Shown one piece after another: positions 40,431 to 47,830 of a stretch of DNA of 60,723 bases (the stretch's first letter is position 1; each line of letters begins with the position of its first letter). Both the position numbers and the translations under genes were made by a program. Source of the DNA: a virus; IMG/VR virus record IMGVR_UViG_3300027963_000084, positions 1 through 60,723 of that record; one strand, given 5' to 3'. The notes under the pieces were generated by a model. That model worked only from the letters and a program-made list of their open reading frames with translations, was not told where the DNA came from and did not search any database.

Positions 40431-41365
40431 ATGACCTTGGCTCCCGGGATAAAAATTGTCACCCCACCGATGTTGGCCTGCATGGTGTAGTTGAGGAGCG
40501 AGTGCGGATCGACCAGACCCCAGCCGTACACATCGTCCTTGCCTGCCACGCCAACGTCCTTGCATGTCTTGGCGAGTGCGGCCATCACGTCTGAGTGATG
40601 CACCTCCCGGTCCAGCTTGCGCTCCGCGCTGATGTACAGTGCCAGCACACCGGAGACGAACGGTGCGGCCATGCTCGTCCCGCTCACTGTGGCATAGCCA
40701 CCAGCCAGCCAAGTGCTGGTGATGTCCTGCCCTGGTGCGGCGACTGCGATCTCTTTCCCACGGCAGGAGAACTCACACGCGGCACCGTTCGCATCGACTG
40801 CGCCCACTGCCACAGTCTCCTTGTATGCAGCTGGGTAGTTCACATTCCCAGCGTCGTTTCCTGCTGCGCAGACCACAATGATCCCGGCGGCATACGCCTC
40901 GCGGATCGCTGAGTGGACACCATCGTCAGGCTTGCTTGCGCCCAAGGACATGCTGATGATCTGGACCTTGGCCTCTGTGGCGTGACGCACAGCCTTGGCC
41001 ACCCAGTCATTCGACCCCATGCCGCTGTGCCCTAGCACCTTCAACGACAGGATCTTGGCGGCTGGCGCAATACCCTTGGCCAGCCCGTTGCGGGCGGCGA
41101 TGATCCCGGCGACGTGCGTCCCGTGACCGACAGTGTCCTCTGCCTCAGAGTCACTGGTGAAGTTACGCCGGTCGATGACCGCTTCGTCTAGGGCAGGGTG
41201 GTGGGCCACTCCCGTATCGACCACCGCCACAGTCACGCCTTCGCCTTGGCTCTTCTGCCATAAGGAGGGGATGCCGTAACTGCTGACACCCCAATCCACA
41301 CCGTGTTGAAGTGCGCGGGGAGCGTCTAGGTTTACCCGGTAAGGGGGTAGGTGGACTACGCTCAC
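40427..41365 (-). CDS. Subtilisin-like serine protease (S8 family)
   Basis: 312 residues from a GTG at 41365. The full catalytic triad is present: Asp50 in VTVAVVDTGVAHHP, His81 in GHGTHVAGIIAARNG and Ser231 in VSGTSMAAPFVSGV, with the oxyanion Asn170 in CAAGN. There is no signal peptide or long prodomain, so it starts as an almost mature enzyme. Subtilases are uncommon in phage genomes. Candidate roles are envelope degradation at lysis, processing of virion proteins or cleavage of host factors. It sits among small membrane and secreted proteins and near the papain-like enzyme. Confidence 0.9.
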   Translation of the reverse strand: MSVVHLPPYRVNLDAPRALQHGVDWGVSSYGIPSLWQKSQGEGVTVAVVDTGVAHHPALDEAVIDRRNFTSDSEAEDTVGHGTHVAGIIAARNGLAKGIAPAAKILSLKVLGHSGMGSNDWVAKAVRHATEAKVQIISMSLGASKPDDGVHSAIREAYAAGIIVVCAAGNDAGNVNYPAAYKETVAVGAVDANGAACEFSCRGKEIAVAAPGQDITSTWLAGGYATVSGTSMAAPFVSGVLALYISAERKLDREVHHSDVMAALAKTCKDVGVAGKDDVYGWGLVDPHSLLNYTMQANIGGVTIFIPGAKVI

Positions 41366-41706
41366 TCCTCTTTCCCGGCGGCGAGCGCCTTCAGAATGCT
41401 AAGAACAATCGGAACGATCACATCCAGCATCAGCTTCCAGTCGATGCCGAGAGCCGCCACCTCTGCGCCGGTGGACAACAGGTGGTGTTCGTAGGATTCG
41501 TCCTCATCAAACAGCTGGTATTTGCACAGCGCCTTGGGGGCGAGAGCCTGCGACTCCAAGATCGGGATCAGCAGGCGGGCAATCGAATCGACCATCGCCC
41601 ACTGGTCTGCGAACGGCAGGTCTTTGCGCCAGCCTTTGGCGATCTCAACGATCTTCAGCAGCGCAGCTTGGTTGGCAAGCAGGAACTTAACAACTTTAAT
41701 GTTCAT
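41362..41706 (-). CDS. Helical protein before the subtilase
   Basis: 114 residues, ATG at 41706 after GGAGAG. Helical and partly hydrophobic (KVVKFLLANQAALLKIVEIA, then WKLMLDVIVPIVLSILKALA), ending in an acidic tail. The C-terminal helix could sit in a membrane. Its stop overlaps the subtilase start, so it might be a partner or inhibitor of the enzyme; this is inference. Confidence 0.6.
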   Translation of the reverse strand: MNIKVVKFLLANQAALLKIVEIAKGWRKDLPFADQWAMVDSIARLLIPILESQALAPKALCKYQLFDEDESYEHHLLSTGAEVAALGIDWKLMLDVIVPIVLSILKALAAGKEE

Positions 41707-42091
41707 TATTAGTCTCTCCAGCAGCGTGGTCACGGAGGGCAATTCCAACTACGGCATGTCCGGCAATGTCCAAGAGGGTTTCCCTAATAGCTAGTGTCCC
41801 GCCACCGTCAACCATCCCCCGGAGGCGGCGGCACTTCTCCCCGATCCTGGCAAGCTGGTAGACCCACGGGTCTATACCCTCTTCCTTAACGCCTAGCGCG
41901 TTCTCTAGCGGGTGTTCGTCAGCGCACCCGTAATACCCCCGCTTTCGGCTCAGAAGCCGCCAGAGGGCCACGCAGACGGGTAGGTAGGGATCGTCTGGCA
42001 GCAGGCCCAGCGCCTCACCAAGAGCGTTCTCGGCAAGCCTTTGTGATTCTGCCAAACTCTGCCCAGAAACTTGGGTGGTGGTAGGGGTCAT
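41696..42091 (-). CDS. DUF1599-like (nucleotide-modification-associated) protein
   Basis: 131 residues from the ATG at 42091 (GAGGAGGAGACAGACG upstream). The segment DPWVYQLARIGEKCRRLRG followed by AIRETLLDIAGHAVVGIALR matches in pattern the helical domain of DUF1599-type phage proteins, where ExxxDxAgYa-like positions line the site. KRGYYGCADEHP precedes it. Role unknown; relatives occur near nucleotide metabolism genes. Moderate confidence. Confidence 0.5.
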   Translation of the reverse strand: MTPTTTQVSGQSLAESQRLAENALGEALGLLPDDPYLPVCVALWRLLSRKRGYYGCADEHPLENALGVKEEGIDPWVYQLARIGEKCRRLRGMVDGGGTLAIRETLLDIAGHAVVGIALRDHAAGETNNEH

Positions 42092-42365
42092 CGTCTGTCT
42101 CCTCCTCGTCGCAAAGAAACGCAGTTCTGGCATGTGCCCATTCTTCAGCAAATGTTTCGATCAGAGCGTCCCGGTCCAGGCTATCGCGTAGCGCGATCAC
42201 CCCTCGGTCTGCGTCGTCGTTGAGGGTGAAGTACCCCAGATGTTCCGGCATCGCTGCCGCTGACCTGACGCACACCCGCACCGGGAACGTGCAGGGAAAC
42301 CGCTCCTCCGCCCACAGCTTCAACCTGCGGGCCAGCTTGCGCCTCCAGCACAAATCTCGGGGCAT
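42015..42365 (-). CDS. Small protein with degenerate HExxH-like motif
   Basis: 116 residues from the ATG at 42365, seven bases after GGAG. The block LIETFAEEWAHARTAF followed by DDPYHHPSFWAEFGRI resembles phage metallopeptidase-like proteins that read HEWAHA then DHxxxFW. Here the first His is Glu (EEWAH), so zinc binding and activity are doubtful. It overlaps the end of the resolvase-like gene by about 185 nt and the next gene by 77 nt, a dense arrangement. Confidence 0.5.
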   Translation of the reverse strand: MPRDLCWRRKLARRLKLWAEERFPCTFPVRVCVRSAAAMPEHLGYFTLNDDADRGVIALRDSLDRDALIETFAEEWAHARTAFLCDEEETDDDPYHHPSFWAEFGRITKACRERSW

Positions 42366-42651
42366 CGGAAAGCTCCACAATCATTATCCAAGGCTGGTTA
42401 TTACGGCGGTGAAGTACAACTGGGCACTTACCCTGTGCGTCCCGGCGGGCTTGGTCCAGCCAGTCATAGGGGTTGCCACGCTCAGTCCGCTTCACCTCTA
42501 AGTGAATGCCCGGGAAGGATGACACCACGTCCGGTGACTCGTTTCCCCCGGAGAATTGCTGGCCACGGCGGGCCTTGCCGCCCATCACGTTGGCCCAGTT
42601 CTTGGCAGCTTCCAGTTCCCCACGGCAACCCTTGGCTCGTCCATTGGTCAT
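42181..42651 (-). CDS. PD-(D/E)xK resolvase-like nuclease
   Basis: 156 residues. GCRGELEAAKNWANVMGG, then SPDVVSSFPGIHLEVKRTER, carries the E...PD...ExK site (Glu12, the Asp of SPDV and the LEVK pair), as in archaeal-type Hjc resolvases and related phage nucleases. WLDQARRDAQGKCPVVLHRR is the usual Gln-containing helix. The last 60 residues lie in DNA shared with the next gene and look like frame noise, so the functional domain probably ends near residue 95. It would resolve recombination intermediates. Confidence 0.7.
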   Translation of the reverse strand: MTNGRAKGCRGELEAAKNWANVMGGKARRGQQFSGGNESPDVVSSFPGIHLEVKRTERGNPYDWLDQARRDAQGKCPVVLHRRNNQPWIMIVELSDAPRFVLEAQAGPQVEAVGGGAVSLHVPGAGVRQVSGSDAGTSGVLHPQRRRRPRGDRATR

Positions 42652-42911
42652 TGCTCAAACCTCCCTAGTAGCCCGTTGGAATGCCGACACTCCACCAATG
42701 AGAGGTTGGGGAATTGTTCGCACACCAGGCGGATGGCATCCATCGGAACCTTTTGCTTGTCGATGGCCCGCTCATTCAGCGAGAGCCACTTCCCCAGCCT
42801 GCCGCCCATGTTCAGATCCGTATTCGGACCCTGTGGTTCCCAGTACAGAAGGAATGTATAGCTGGCCGTGCGGAGCATAGTGCCTGTGATCACGGTGATC
42901 TCTCCTGCCAT
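42648..42911 (-). CDS. Small unknown protein
   Basis: 87 residues. A beta start (ITVITGTMLRTASYTFLLYW) is followed by LGKWLSLNERAIDKQKVPMD and a helical end. It overlaps the HNH gene by 22 nt and the resolvase-like gene by 4 nt. No family recognised. Confidence 0.6.
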   Translation of the reverse strand: MAGEITVITGTMLRTASYTFLLYWEPQGPNTDLNMGGRLGKWLSLNERAIDKQKVPMDAIRLVCEQFPNLSLVECRHSNGLLGRFEQ

Positions 42912-43288
42912 GCGGAGGTATTACGTTCTCGTTCTTGGAGGTAGTAATCCGGCAATGGTTCCGGGTCATACCCAAGATGCTTCTTGTGTTTCAATGAAGC
43001 GAGGAACGCAGGGTCGTAGTTTTCGGGGTCGCACTCTTGTTTAATGCCGAGAAGTATACGCCTGTCTAGGTCAGGCTGTCCACTGAAAATCTTGCCGCTA
43101 TGTAACACACCATGGCAGCGATCACAGAGACGAACGTACTGTCGAATGTCATGCTTGCGACCGGAGCCACCGATCAGATGGTGCACCTCCAGCCTGCGGC
43201 GACCATCGGACTCAGGCCACCAGCACACCGCACAGCAGCGGTGCTGTTCAACCCACGCCAGCAATTCCTTTTGCTCAGCCTTATTCAT
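42890..43288 (-). CDS. HNH endonuclease
   Basis: 132 residues from the ATG at 43288, which overlaps the preceding stop. CCAVCWWPES, LEVHHLIGGSGRKHDI and VRLCDRCHGVLHSGK form a complete HNH core with two Cys pairs. The C-terminal part (KKHLGYDPEPLPDYYLQERE) is charged. In this recombination operon it could be a homing nuclease or a DNA-processing enzyme. The fold is well supported, the role is not. Confidence 0.85.
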   Translation of the reverse strand: MNKAEQKELLAWVEQHRCCAVCWWPESDGRRRLEVHHLIGGSGRKHDIRQYVRLCDRCHGVLHSGKIFSGQPDLDRRILLGIKQECDPENYDPAFLASLKHKKHLGYDPEPLPDYYLQERERNTSAWQERSP

Positions 43289-43559
43289 TCCAAAGAGTAT
43301 ACGGTTGTGCAGCGCCCAGCGCAATTGATTCTTTTACCCACAAGTCCATGTCATACCTCTCGGGGTGGCACAGTGAACACAGCTGCGTCGGCGGCTCACA
43401 GCGGACCACGTAGGTCTTCTTGCTATCGGCCAGGTTGGTTGACCACATCCGACAAACGGTGTCGTAGCCAGTCCACAGATGAGACTTACCGCTCACACCA
43501 CCAAGGCTGTTACACCGGACCAGGAAACCCTTGTGTTTCGGCAGGCTACGCTCGCTCAT
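43281..43559 (-). CDS. Cys-containing small protein
   Basis: 92 residues. Four or more Cys in spaced pairs (LVRCNSLGG, VCRMW, VRCEPPTQLCSLCHPERYDM) suggest a zinc-ribbon. Its stop overlaps the HNH start (ATGAATAA) and its start overlaps the previous stop. Possibly nucleic-acid binding. Confidence 0.65.
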   Translation of the reverse strand: MSERSLPKHKGFLVRCNSLGGVSGKSHLWTGYDTVCRMWSTNLADSKKTYVVRCEPPTQLCSLCHPERYDMDLWVKESIALGAAQPYTLWNE

Positions 43560-43780
43560 AAAACCCCCAATCTGTTCGGCACGGAAGACAGACCGACTCC
43601 CTGCAACGTGCAGGAAGCCGAAAGAAATCTGTTCGGCTGGAGCCGACAGACCTCTACCCCAAGCGTGACCTTTGGTATCGCAGTTCTGCTTGGTTCAACC
43701 CTGACACTGCGCTGCGATTGGCTTACGCCTCGGTGGGAGTGGAGTCGGCAGACAACCACCTTTACCGCAGAGAATCCCAT
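43556..43780 (-). CDS. Doubtful small ORF
   Basis: 74 codons (starts MGFSAVKVVVCRLHSHRG). The only support is an ATGA overlap with the next gene; there is no clear ribosome site, the composition is Arg/Ser-rich, and a short duplicated stretch (CCGAACAGATT, twice) lies within it. About 130 bases upstream (43781-43909) hold no convincing gene. It may be spacer or leader sequence instead. Confidence 0.3.
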   Translation of the reverse strand: MGFSAVKVVVCRLHSHRGVSQSQRSVRVEPSRTAIPKVTLGVEVCRLQPNRFLSASCTLQGVGLSSVPNRLGVL

Positions 43781-43909
43781 CCATCCGCGTGATTGCCCGT
43801 AGGCGCGTCTACGCGGTGTTGCCCCCTCTTATTGCGTCCATTCCATGGGCCGGTAGGTGGGAGGCCGATCTTCAGACCTGTTGCCCATCCGGGGGCTATG
43901 TGTGCGGAG

Positions 43910-44056
43910 TTATTTGCTTGCCATCATCCAGAGTCCAATGTTCGCAGCTGCATACGATGCGTAAGTTATTGTCATCGCTACGTTTCCGTGCAGTGCCTGC
44001 TCAAAGGACACATACAAGTAAATGATCCCAGTGAGGATTATTAGGTGCGCGCTCAC
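43910..44056 (-). CDS. 48-residue double-spanning membrane protein
   Basis: Starts with a GTG overlapping the previous stop. Two hydrophobic helices (LIILTGIIYLYVSF and MTITYASYAAANIGLWMMA) joined by a short polar turn make a small membrane hairpin, as in some phage holins. No own ribosome site; translation would be by coupling. Function unproven. Confidence 0.55.
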   Translation of the reverse strand: MSAHLIILTGIIYLYVSFEQALHGNVAMTITYASYAAANIGLWMMASK

Positions 44057-44229
44057 AGGTCAGACATCAGTGGGCACTGACGCTCCTCTGGCAGGCTCAG
44101 ACTATTACAAAAGCACTTTGATTTGTCGGCCTTCGGCGCTGGCTTCTCTGCAACCGGCACAGCGTGGACCGCGCCGTAGCTCCAGATGAGTAGCAGGGCG
44201 GCGGCTATCGCCAGGATCAGCTTGGTCAC
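44053..44229 (-). CDS. 58-residue exported Cys-containing protein
   Basis: GTG at 44229 overlaps the previous stop (GTGA). A signal peptide (TKLILAIAAALLLIWSYG, then AVHA) precedes a Pro/Lys-rich mature part with CFC and one more Cys. Size and layout resemble small outer-membrane spanin or envelope peptides, although no lipobox is seen. It forms a coupled chain with the membrane hairpin gene after it. Confidence 0.55.
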   Translation of the reverse strand: MTKLILAIAAALLLIWSYGAVHAVPVAEKPAPKADKSKCFCNSLSLPEERQCPLMSDL

Positions 44230-44705
44230 TTGGTTCGCTCCAGTAGTTTGCGGAGCGTGTCTGTGTGCGTTGCGAACAGTCCGTAGCCCTCATTGTGAAT
44301 CGCTGCAAAAAACTCAACCGCTTCCCGCTCCTCGTCGGTGAGACTGATCGTATTTGAAACACCACACATATCGTCGCTTTTCACATATGACTGGTTTCCA
44401 TTCACCATGCGATCACGCAGCCGCTGGCCATCTTCCACTAAGATGCTGATGACCTTGCCGTCCTGCTCGCGTAGTTCCTCCAGCAACAGCACCTTGGCAA
44501 TGAGCTTGCAGATGAGCCTGGCTGAGTAGCGGTCCTTCAGATGCGTCGGCAAGCTGGCAATGTGCGCCCGGGCGGCGGAGACGATGTCGCCAGGATCTCG
44601 CGTCCCGCCCATCTGTTCGATGAGATCCGCAGCCTCCTCGCACAGGGCATCCTTGCGATAGGTGCAGTAGGCCCGATCACGCAGGCGTTCTACGATGTCT
44701 TCCAT
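44226..44705 (-). CDS. Ead/Ea22-like regulatory protein
   Basis: 159 residues, AGAGGATGGC before the ATG. The start DIVERLRDRAYCTYRKDALC followed by EEAADLIEQM is the pattern of the common small phage Ead/Ea22-like proteins. The rest is helical (ICKLIAKVLLLEELREQDGK) with a C-terminal SLTDEEREAVEFFAAI block typical of this group. Function in the family is poorly known. Probably cytoplasmic. Confidence 0.65.
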   Translation of the reverse strand: MEDIVERLRDRAYCTYRKDALCEEAADLIEQMGGTRDPGDIVSAARAHIASLPTHLKDRYSARLICKLIAKVLLLEELREQDGKVISILVEDGQRLRDRMVNGNQSYVKSDDMCGVSNTISLTDEEREAVEFFAAIHNEGYGLFATHTDTLRKLLERTK

Positions 44706-44771
44706 GCCATCCTCTGTGTATTAAACGCTGGGTTTTTGATGCCCGGGAACCCAAAGCAAACCCGGATGTGA

Positions 44772-45065
44772 TCACCAGTAGCGGGCGCAGGCGAACCAGC
44801 CTCGGGCACCACGGACAACGGCAACTTCCTTCAGCTTGCGTGTGCCCCAGAAACAACAGTTGGCCTTGGCCTGCTCTGGAGAACTGCTGGAGTAACCTAC
44901 CCCTTCGCATCCAACGCCACCCCGGTGTGCGAGGCGACCAGTGCGGGCCATCTCACAGGCATCCTCATAGGCGGAGCGGGTCACGGTGCGAGTGCGGACC
45001 ACAGTGGTTTCAGCCTGGGCGGCAGTGACGGTCAGGGCAAGGACAAGGAACAGAAAGTAACGCAT
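44772..45065 (-). CDS. Exported small Cys protein
   Basis: 97 residues, GAAAGGA upstream. A clear signal peptide (MRYFLFLVLALTVTAAQA) ends in AQA before Glu. The mature part has Cys in ACEMARTGRLAHRGGVGCEG and NCCFWGTRK and ends FACARYW, suggesting disulfides. It is expected in the periplasm or outside. The role is unknown; another sign that this operon targets the envelope. Confidence 0.7.
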   Translation of the reverse strand: MRYFLFLVLALTVTAAQAETTVVRTRTVTRSAYEDACEMARTGRLAHRGGVGCEGVGYSSSSPEQAKANCCFWGTRKLKEVAVVRGARGWFACARYW

Positions 45066-45077
45066 AGGAATCCTTTC

Positions 45078-45314
45078 TCAATTGTTAGAAAAATTAACCC
45101 GGGCACGTTCGTAAGCATGGTTCACAACGGTCGTAATGTAGGCAGCGATCCGGCGAGAATGGGCGGCGTCGGTGACATTCTCGTCAACCTCTTCCTCTTC
45201 GTCCTCGTCCAGCTGCTGCACGTACATGTCAGCCTCATCTGCAGCGACATCCAATGTGCCGCAGATAATTCCCCAGTCAGTATCAGAAAGCTCAATGGAA
45301 ATGATCACGTCCAC
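45078..45314 (-). CDS. Small acidic protein
   Basis: 78 residues with an acidic centre (QQLDEDEEEEVDENVTD) and helical ends. The ATG overlaps the end of the previous gene by 10 nt. An acidic early protein might mimic nucleic acid, but charge is the only hint. Confidence 0.6.
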   Translation of the reverse strand: MDVIISIELSDTDWGIICGTLDVAADEADMYVQQLDEDEEEEVDENVTDAAHSRRIAAYITTVVNHAYERARVNFSNN

Positions 45315-45601
45315 CTCGGGTAAATAAGAACTCCGTTCGTCTTCGCTCCGTTCATAACCTCAATCGCACAGATCCTCGGGAACTGCTTGGCGACCATCGC
45401 AGCCGATTCCATCAAAGGCTGGCCGTCGATTGTCGGTCGGTTCACTTGGATGTAAGCGTTGATATCGGAGAAGTCTTCTTGGTCGCTCGGGCCTTCCTCT
45501 GTCCTCTCAACCCACGTTCGTATCACCGTGGAGTGAGTGCGGAATGCGAGGATGTTTTCGTACAACCGCTGCGGCTTGTTGAACATTGGCAAGAAACTCA
45601 T
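45305..45601 (-). CDS. Small unknown protein
   Basis: 98 residues; GGTGAGGT precedes the ATG four bases after the upstream stop. Landmarks: RLYENILAFRTHSTVIRTWV, acidic turn, PLMESAAMVAKQFPRICAIE. Alpha/beta, no motif. Unknown function. Confidence 0.65.
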   Translation of the reverse strand: MSFLPMFNKPQRLYENILAFRTHSTVIRTWVERTEEGPSDQEDFSDINAYIQVNRPTIDGQPLMESAAMVAKQFPRICAIEVMNGAKTNGVLIYPRWT

Positions 45602-45604
45602 ACC

Positions 45605-46210
45605 TCACCCCATGTTGTTATCAGTTTTGCTCGGAGCCTTGCGACCTCGGCCTCTAGCCGCCGGATCTTCTCTGTTAACTGTCTCAACTTTTCCTCCCCC
45701 GCATCGGAACAATCCTGTGTCACCGTCAACAAACTCCAGCAGTGTATGGGGGTACAGTAGTTGTAGTAATTCTTCTGCAGAACGCAAATGACTTTTTGGC
45801 GCAACCAATGTCGGCACTGAGTACCCTCGCCCCCGGTCAAATACATCCTGCTCAGTCCACGTATCGTCTCTGTCCAGTGCGCTGATCCATACCCACTTGC
45901 CGGTCGGTTGACTGATGAACACGTAGGCAAAGTGTCTGATCCGTTCCTTTGCCAGACCATTCAGATCGTCAACGAATACGGTGTCGTATGGGTAATCGTT
46001 TGGCGAGGTGAATGTGATCGACCGGCTCTTTATCTCCAGGCTTACCATCGCCACCGCATCCGGCGTCTCACAGTGGTCGGTGTTTTTGTTGTGCCCCTTA
46101 ATAATCAGCTTGCGACCGTGAGCCGCAGACCGACCGGCGGAGCGGGTGGTATCAACCCACGCCCGCTCCGCCCGGTGGCCGTCAGCTAGTGCCGATTTGA
46201 ACGAACGCAC
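45605..46210 (-). CDS. PD-(D/E)xK nuclease-like protein
   Basis: 201 residues if started at the GTG at 46210, seven bases after GGAGG; an ATG at 46228 is the alternative. GHRAERAWVDTTRSAGRSA, then DAVAMVSLEIKSRSITFTS, gives an E...D...ExK arrangement as in restriction-like and Holliday-junction nucleases. YDTVFVDDLNGLAKERIRHF and YVFISQPTGKWVWISALDRD continue the core. It probably works with the recombination genes upstream. The C-terminal 50 residues are Gly/Arg-rich. Confidence 0.65.
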   Translation of the reverse strand: MRSFKSALADGHRAERAWVDTTRSAGRSAAHGRKLIIKGHNKNTDHCETPDAVAMVSLEIKSRSITFTSPNDYPYDTVFVDDLNGLAKERIRHFAYVFISQPTGKWVWISALDRDDTWTEQDVFDRGRGYSVPTLVAPKSHLRSAEELLQLLYPHTLLEFVDGDTGLFRCGGGKVETVNREDPAARGRGRKAPSKTDNNMG

Positions 46211-46688
46211 CAGTGGACCTCCATGCATAGGAACGAAGGACAGCGGGCACCCGCCGTTCCGACCGGCGGCGCACTTCCTTGGCGCGTCGGTACAACTCTT
46301 CCGGCTCTGGATCGCTGGGCTGCAACCCCTCGTCAATCCACTCCATGTGCATGGGGATGTATTCCGCTGCCCGAATCTCGTCTGCTCGGCGTCGAACATC
46401 CGCAGACCACGCGGGGGTCATCCCAAATATCTCGGCAATATCTGCATCACCCAAACCCCAGTCCTTCTGGGAGATGAGAGCCAGTCGCTCTTGGCTCGGG
46501 ATGCCTTTGAACTTCCTCAGAATGCGAACCACACCACGGCAGGTGTTGGTTTCAAAGTCCATCTGCGTGGCCACCCTGGCCGCGCTCTCCTTGTTCATCA
46601 CGCAACGCCGGTACAGCACTGCGGCGAAAGCCAAAGGATGCCGCAATTCGATTCCACAATCGTTTCCAGAAACTGACAGGTTGAACAT
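46182..46688 (-). CDS. Helix-turn-helix DNA-binding protein
   Basis: 168 residues from the ATG at 46688, preceded by AAGGAGGTGACG. After a helical start the segment RLALISQKDWGLGDADIAEI, then FGMTPAWSADVRRRADEIRA, reads as a helix-turn-helix. The C-terminus is basic (YRRAKEVRRRSERRVPAVLR). A regulatory or DNA-processing role in the leftward operon is likely. Overlaps the next gene by 29 nt. Confidence 0.65.
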   Translation of the reverse strand: MFNLSVSGNDCGIELRHPLAFAAVLYRRCVMNKESAARVATQMDFETNTCRGVVRILRKFKGIPSQERLALISQKDWGLGDADIAEIFGMTPAWSADVRRRADEIRAAEYIPMHMEWIDEGLQPSDPEPEELYRRAKEVRRRSERRVPAVLRSYAWRSTGAFVQIGTS

Positions 46689-46800
46689 CGTCACCTCCTT
46701 GTACAAATGCATGCTCCGGTGGGAACGCATGCGGGACATCGAACACCTCCAGAATTTCGGACACCGTCTCATCGACTAACAAATCTGTCTTCTCGTCCAT
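46552..46800 (-). CDS. Doubtful acidic ORF overlapping the HTH gene
   Basis: 82 codons, ATG at 46800 inside the end of the helicase gene. The first 38 residues (DEKTDLLVDETVSEILEVFD) look coding, but the rest lies in another frame across the HTH gene and is Arg/Gly-rich noise. It may be a short real protein with an overlapping tail, or the relic of a frameshifted gene. Confidence 0.35.
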   Translation of the reverse strand: MDEKTDLLVDETVSEILEVFDVPHAFPPEHAFVQGGDDVQPVSFWKRLWNRIAASFGFRRSAVPALRDEQGERGQGGHADGL

Positions 46801-47830
46801 GTCGTCTACCCAGTTCCTTTCTGAACATTGCCCTGATCCAGCCGTTCAACTTCTCATTGCCAGCGGCCCATCCGACATAGTGGTCTGGCAGTTCGCTCAG
46901 CTTGTAACCTGCGTAACGACCCTTTAGCGGATTGTTGTATGTGCCGACTGAGCGGACACCCTTCCACGTAATGTCAACGTCTTTGCCGTGGATGCGGCCC
47001 TCGCCACGGCCTTGTGTGTTGCGGCGCATCTCTTCGATGAGCTTGGCGCTGGCGATCTTCGCCGCCTTCTCTTCCGCCGCCGCCTTCGCAAGAGCGTCTA
47101 TCTCTTCTTGCGTGAGTGGTTTTTTCGCCGCCGCTTCCCGTACACCTGCTTTGACTTCCTCGTCGTCTGAGGTGCAGAACATGTCCACGCTTGTGATAAC
47201 TGTGTGGTTAAGAGTTCCTGCTGTGCAGTCAACGATCTTAAAATGAGGTTTGTCAGAACGTGCGATTGCAGCAATTCGGTCGGCAGGTGTGAGAAGGTTG
47301 TCCCCGTCAACGACACCGGGGAGAGGACGAGTGGCTCGCCCAACGCACTGCAGCCAGAAGGATCGGGATCGGGTTGGTCTGGCGAGGATGAGGGTTGCGG
47401 TCGGTGGGTAATCGAATCCGACTGCGACGACTTGGCAGTTGACAAGGACTCTGGCTTGCTTGGATTTGAAGGCGGATAGTGCATCGTTCCTCTCCTCGTC
47501 AGGCATCGTTCCCCACACACACACCGCTGGTATCCCGTAGTTCCGTGTCAGGTATTCGGTCGCACCCTTGGCTGCGAACACGCTGGCTGTGAACAAGACT
47601 GTCTGACCTTCCATCTCGTCAGCGGTGATGATGCAGGCTCGGTGCAGGTTCGCTTCCTTGTTCAGTTCCGCCTGGAGCTTCGTCTGATTGAAATCCCCAC
47701 CAACAAGGTTGACCTTCGACAGATCCAGCGACTCCACCTTGCTCAGCTTGCAGATGGGAGGCACTGCCCATCCGTTGGCGATGGCCCACTGCAGGTCGTA
47801 GTTACAGACTGATCGTTCGTAGAATTGCAT
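46769..47830 (-). CDS. SF2 helicase, C-terminal domain (separate ORF)
   Basis: 353 residues, ATG at 47830 preceded by AGGAG. It begins YERSVCNYDLQWAIANGWAV, the region that normally follows motif III of UvsW/RAD25-type helicases. It holds motif IV/V-like blocks (GQTVLFTASVFAAKGATEYL, VLVNCQVVAVGFDYP) and motif VI (LQCVGRATRPLPG). The ATPase half is in the gene just upstream, which runs 88 bases past this start in another frame. Either two polypeptides assemble, or a one-base change has split one gene. The C-terminal 150 residues include a Lys/Glu-rich helix and a zinc-free tail. Confidence 0.8.
   Translation of the reverse strand: MQFYERSVCNYDLQWAIANGWAVPPICKLSKVESLDLSKVNLVGGDFNQTKLQAELNKEANLHRACIITADEMEGQTVLFTASVFAAKGATEYLTRNYGIPAVCVWGTMPDEERNDALSAFKSKQARVLVNCQVVAVGFDYPPTATLILARPTRSRSFWLQCVGRATRPLPGVVDGDNLLTPADRIAAIARSDKPHFKIVDCTAGTLNHTVITSVDMFCTSDDEEVKAGVREAAAKKPLTQEEIDALAKAAAEEKAAKIASAKLIEEMRRNTQGRGEGRIHGKDVDITWKGVRSVGTYNNPLKGRYAGYKLSELPDHYVGWAAGNEKLNGWIRAMFRKELGRRHGREDRFVSR

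Noticed and set aside
41784-41800. Third partial match to the late 17-nt element
   Set aside because: It is one base shorter, lies inside the DUF1599-like coding sequence and is not near a gene start, so it is likely chance.
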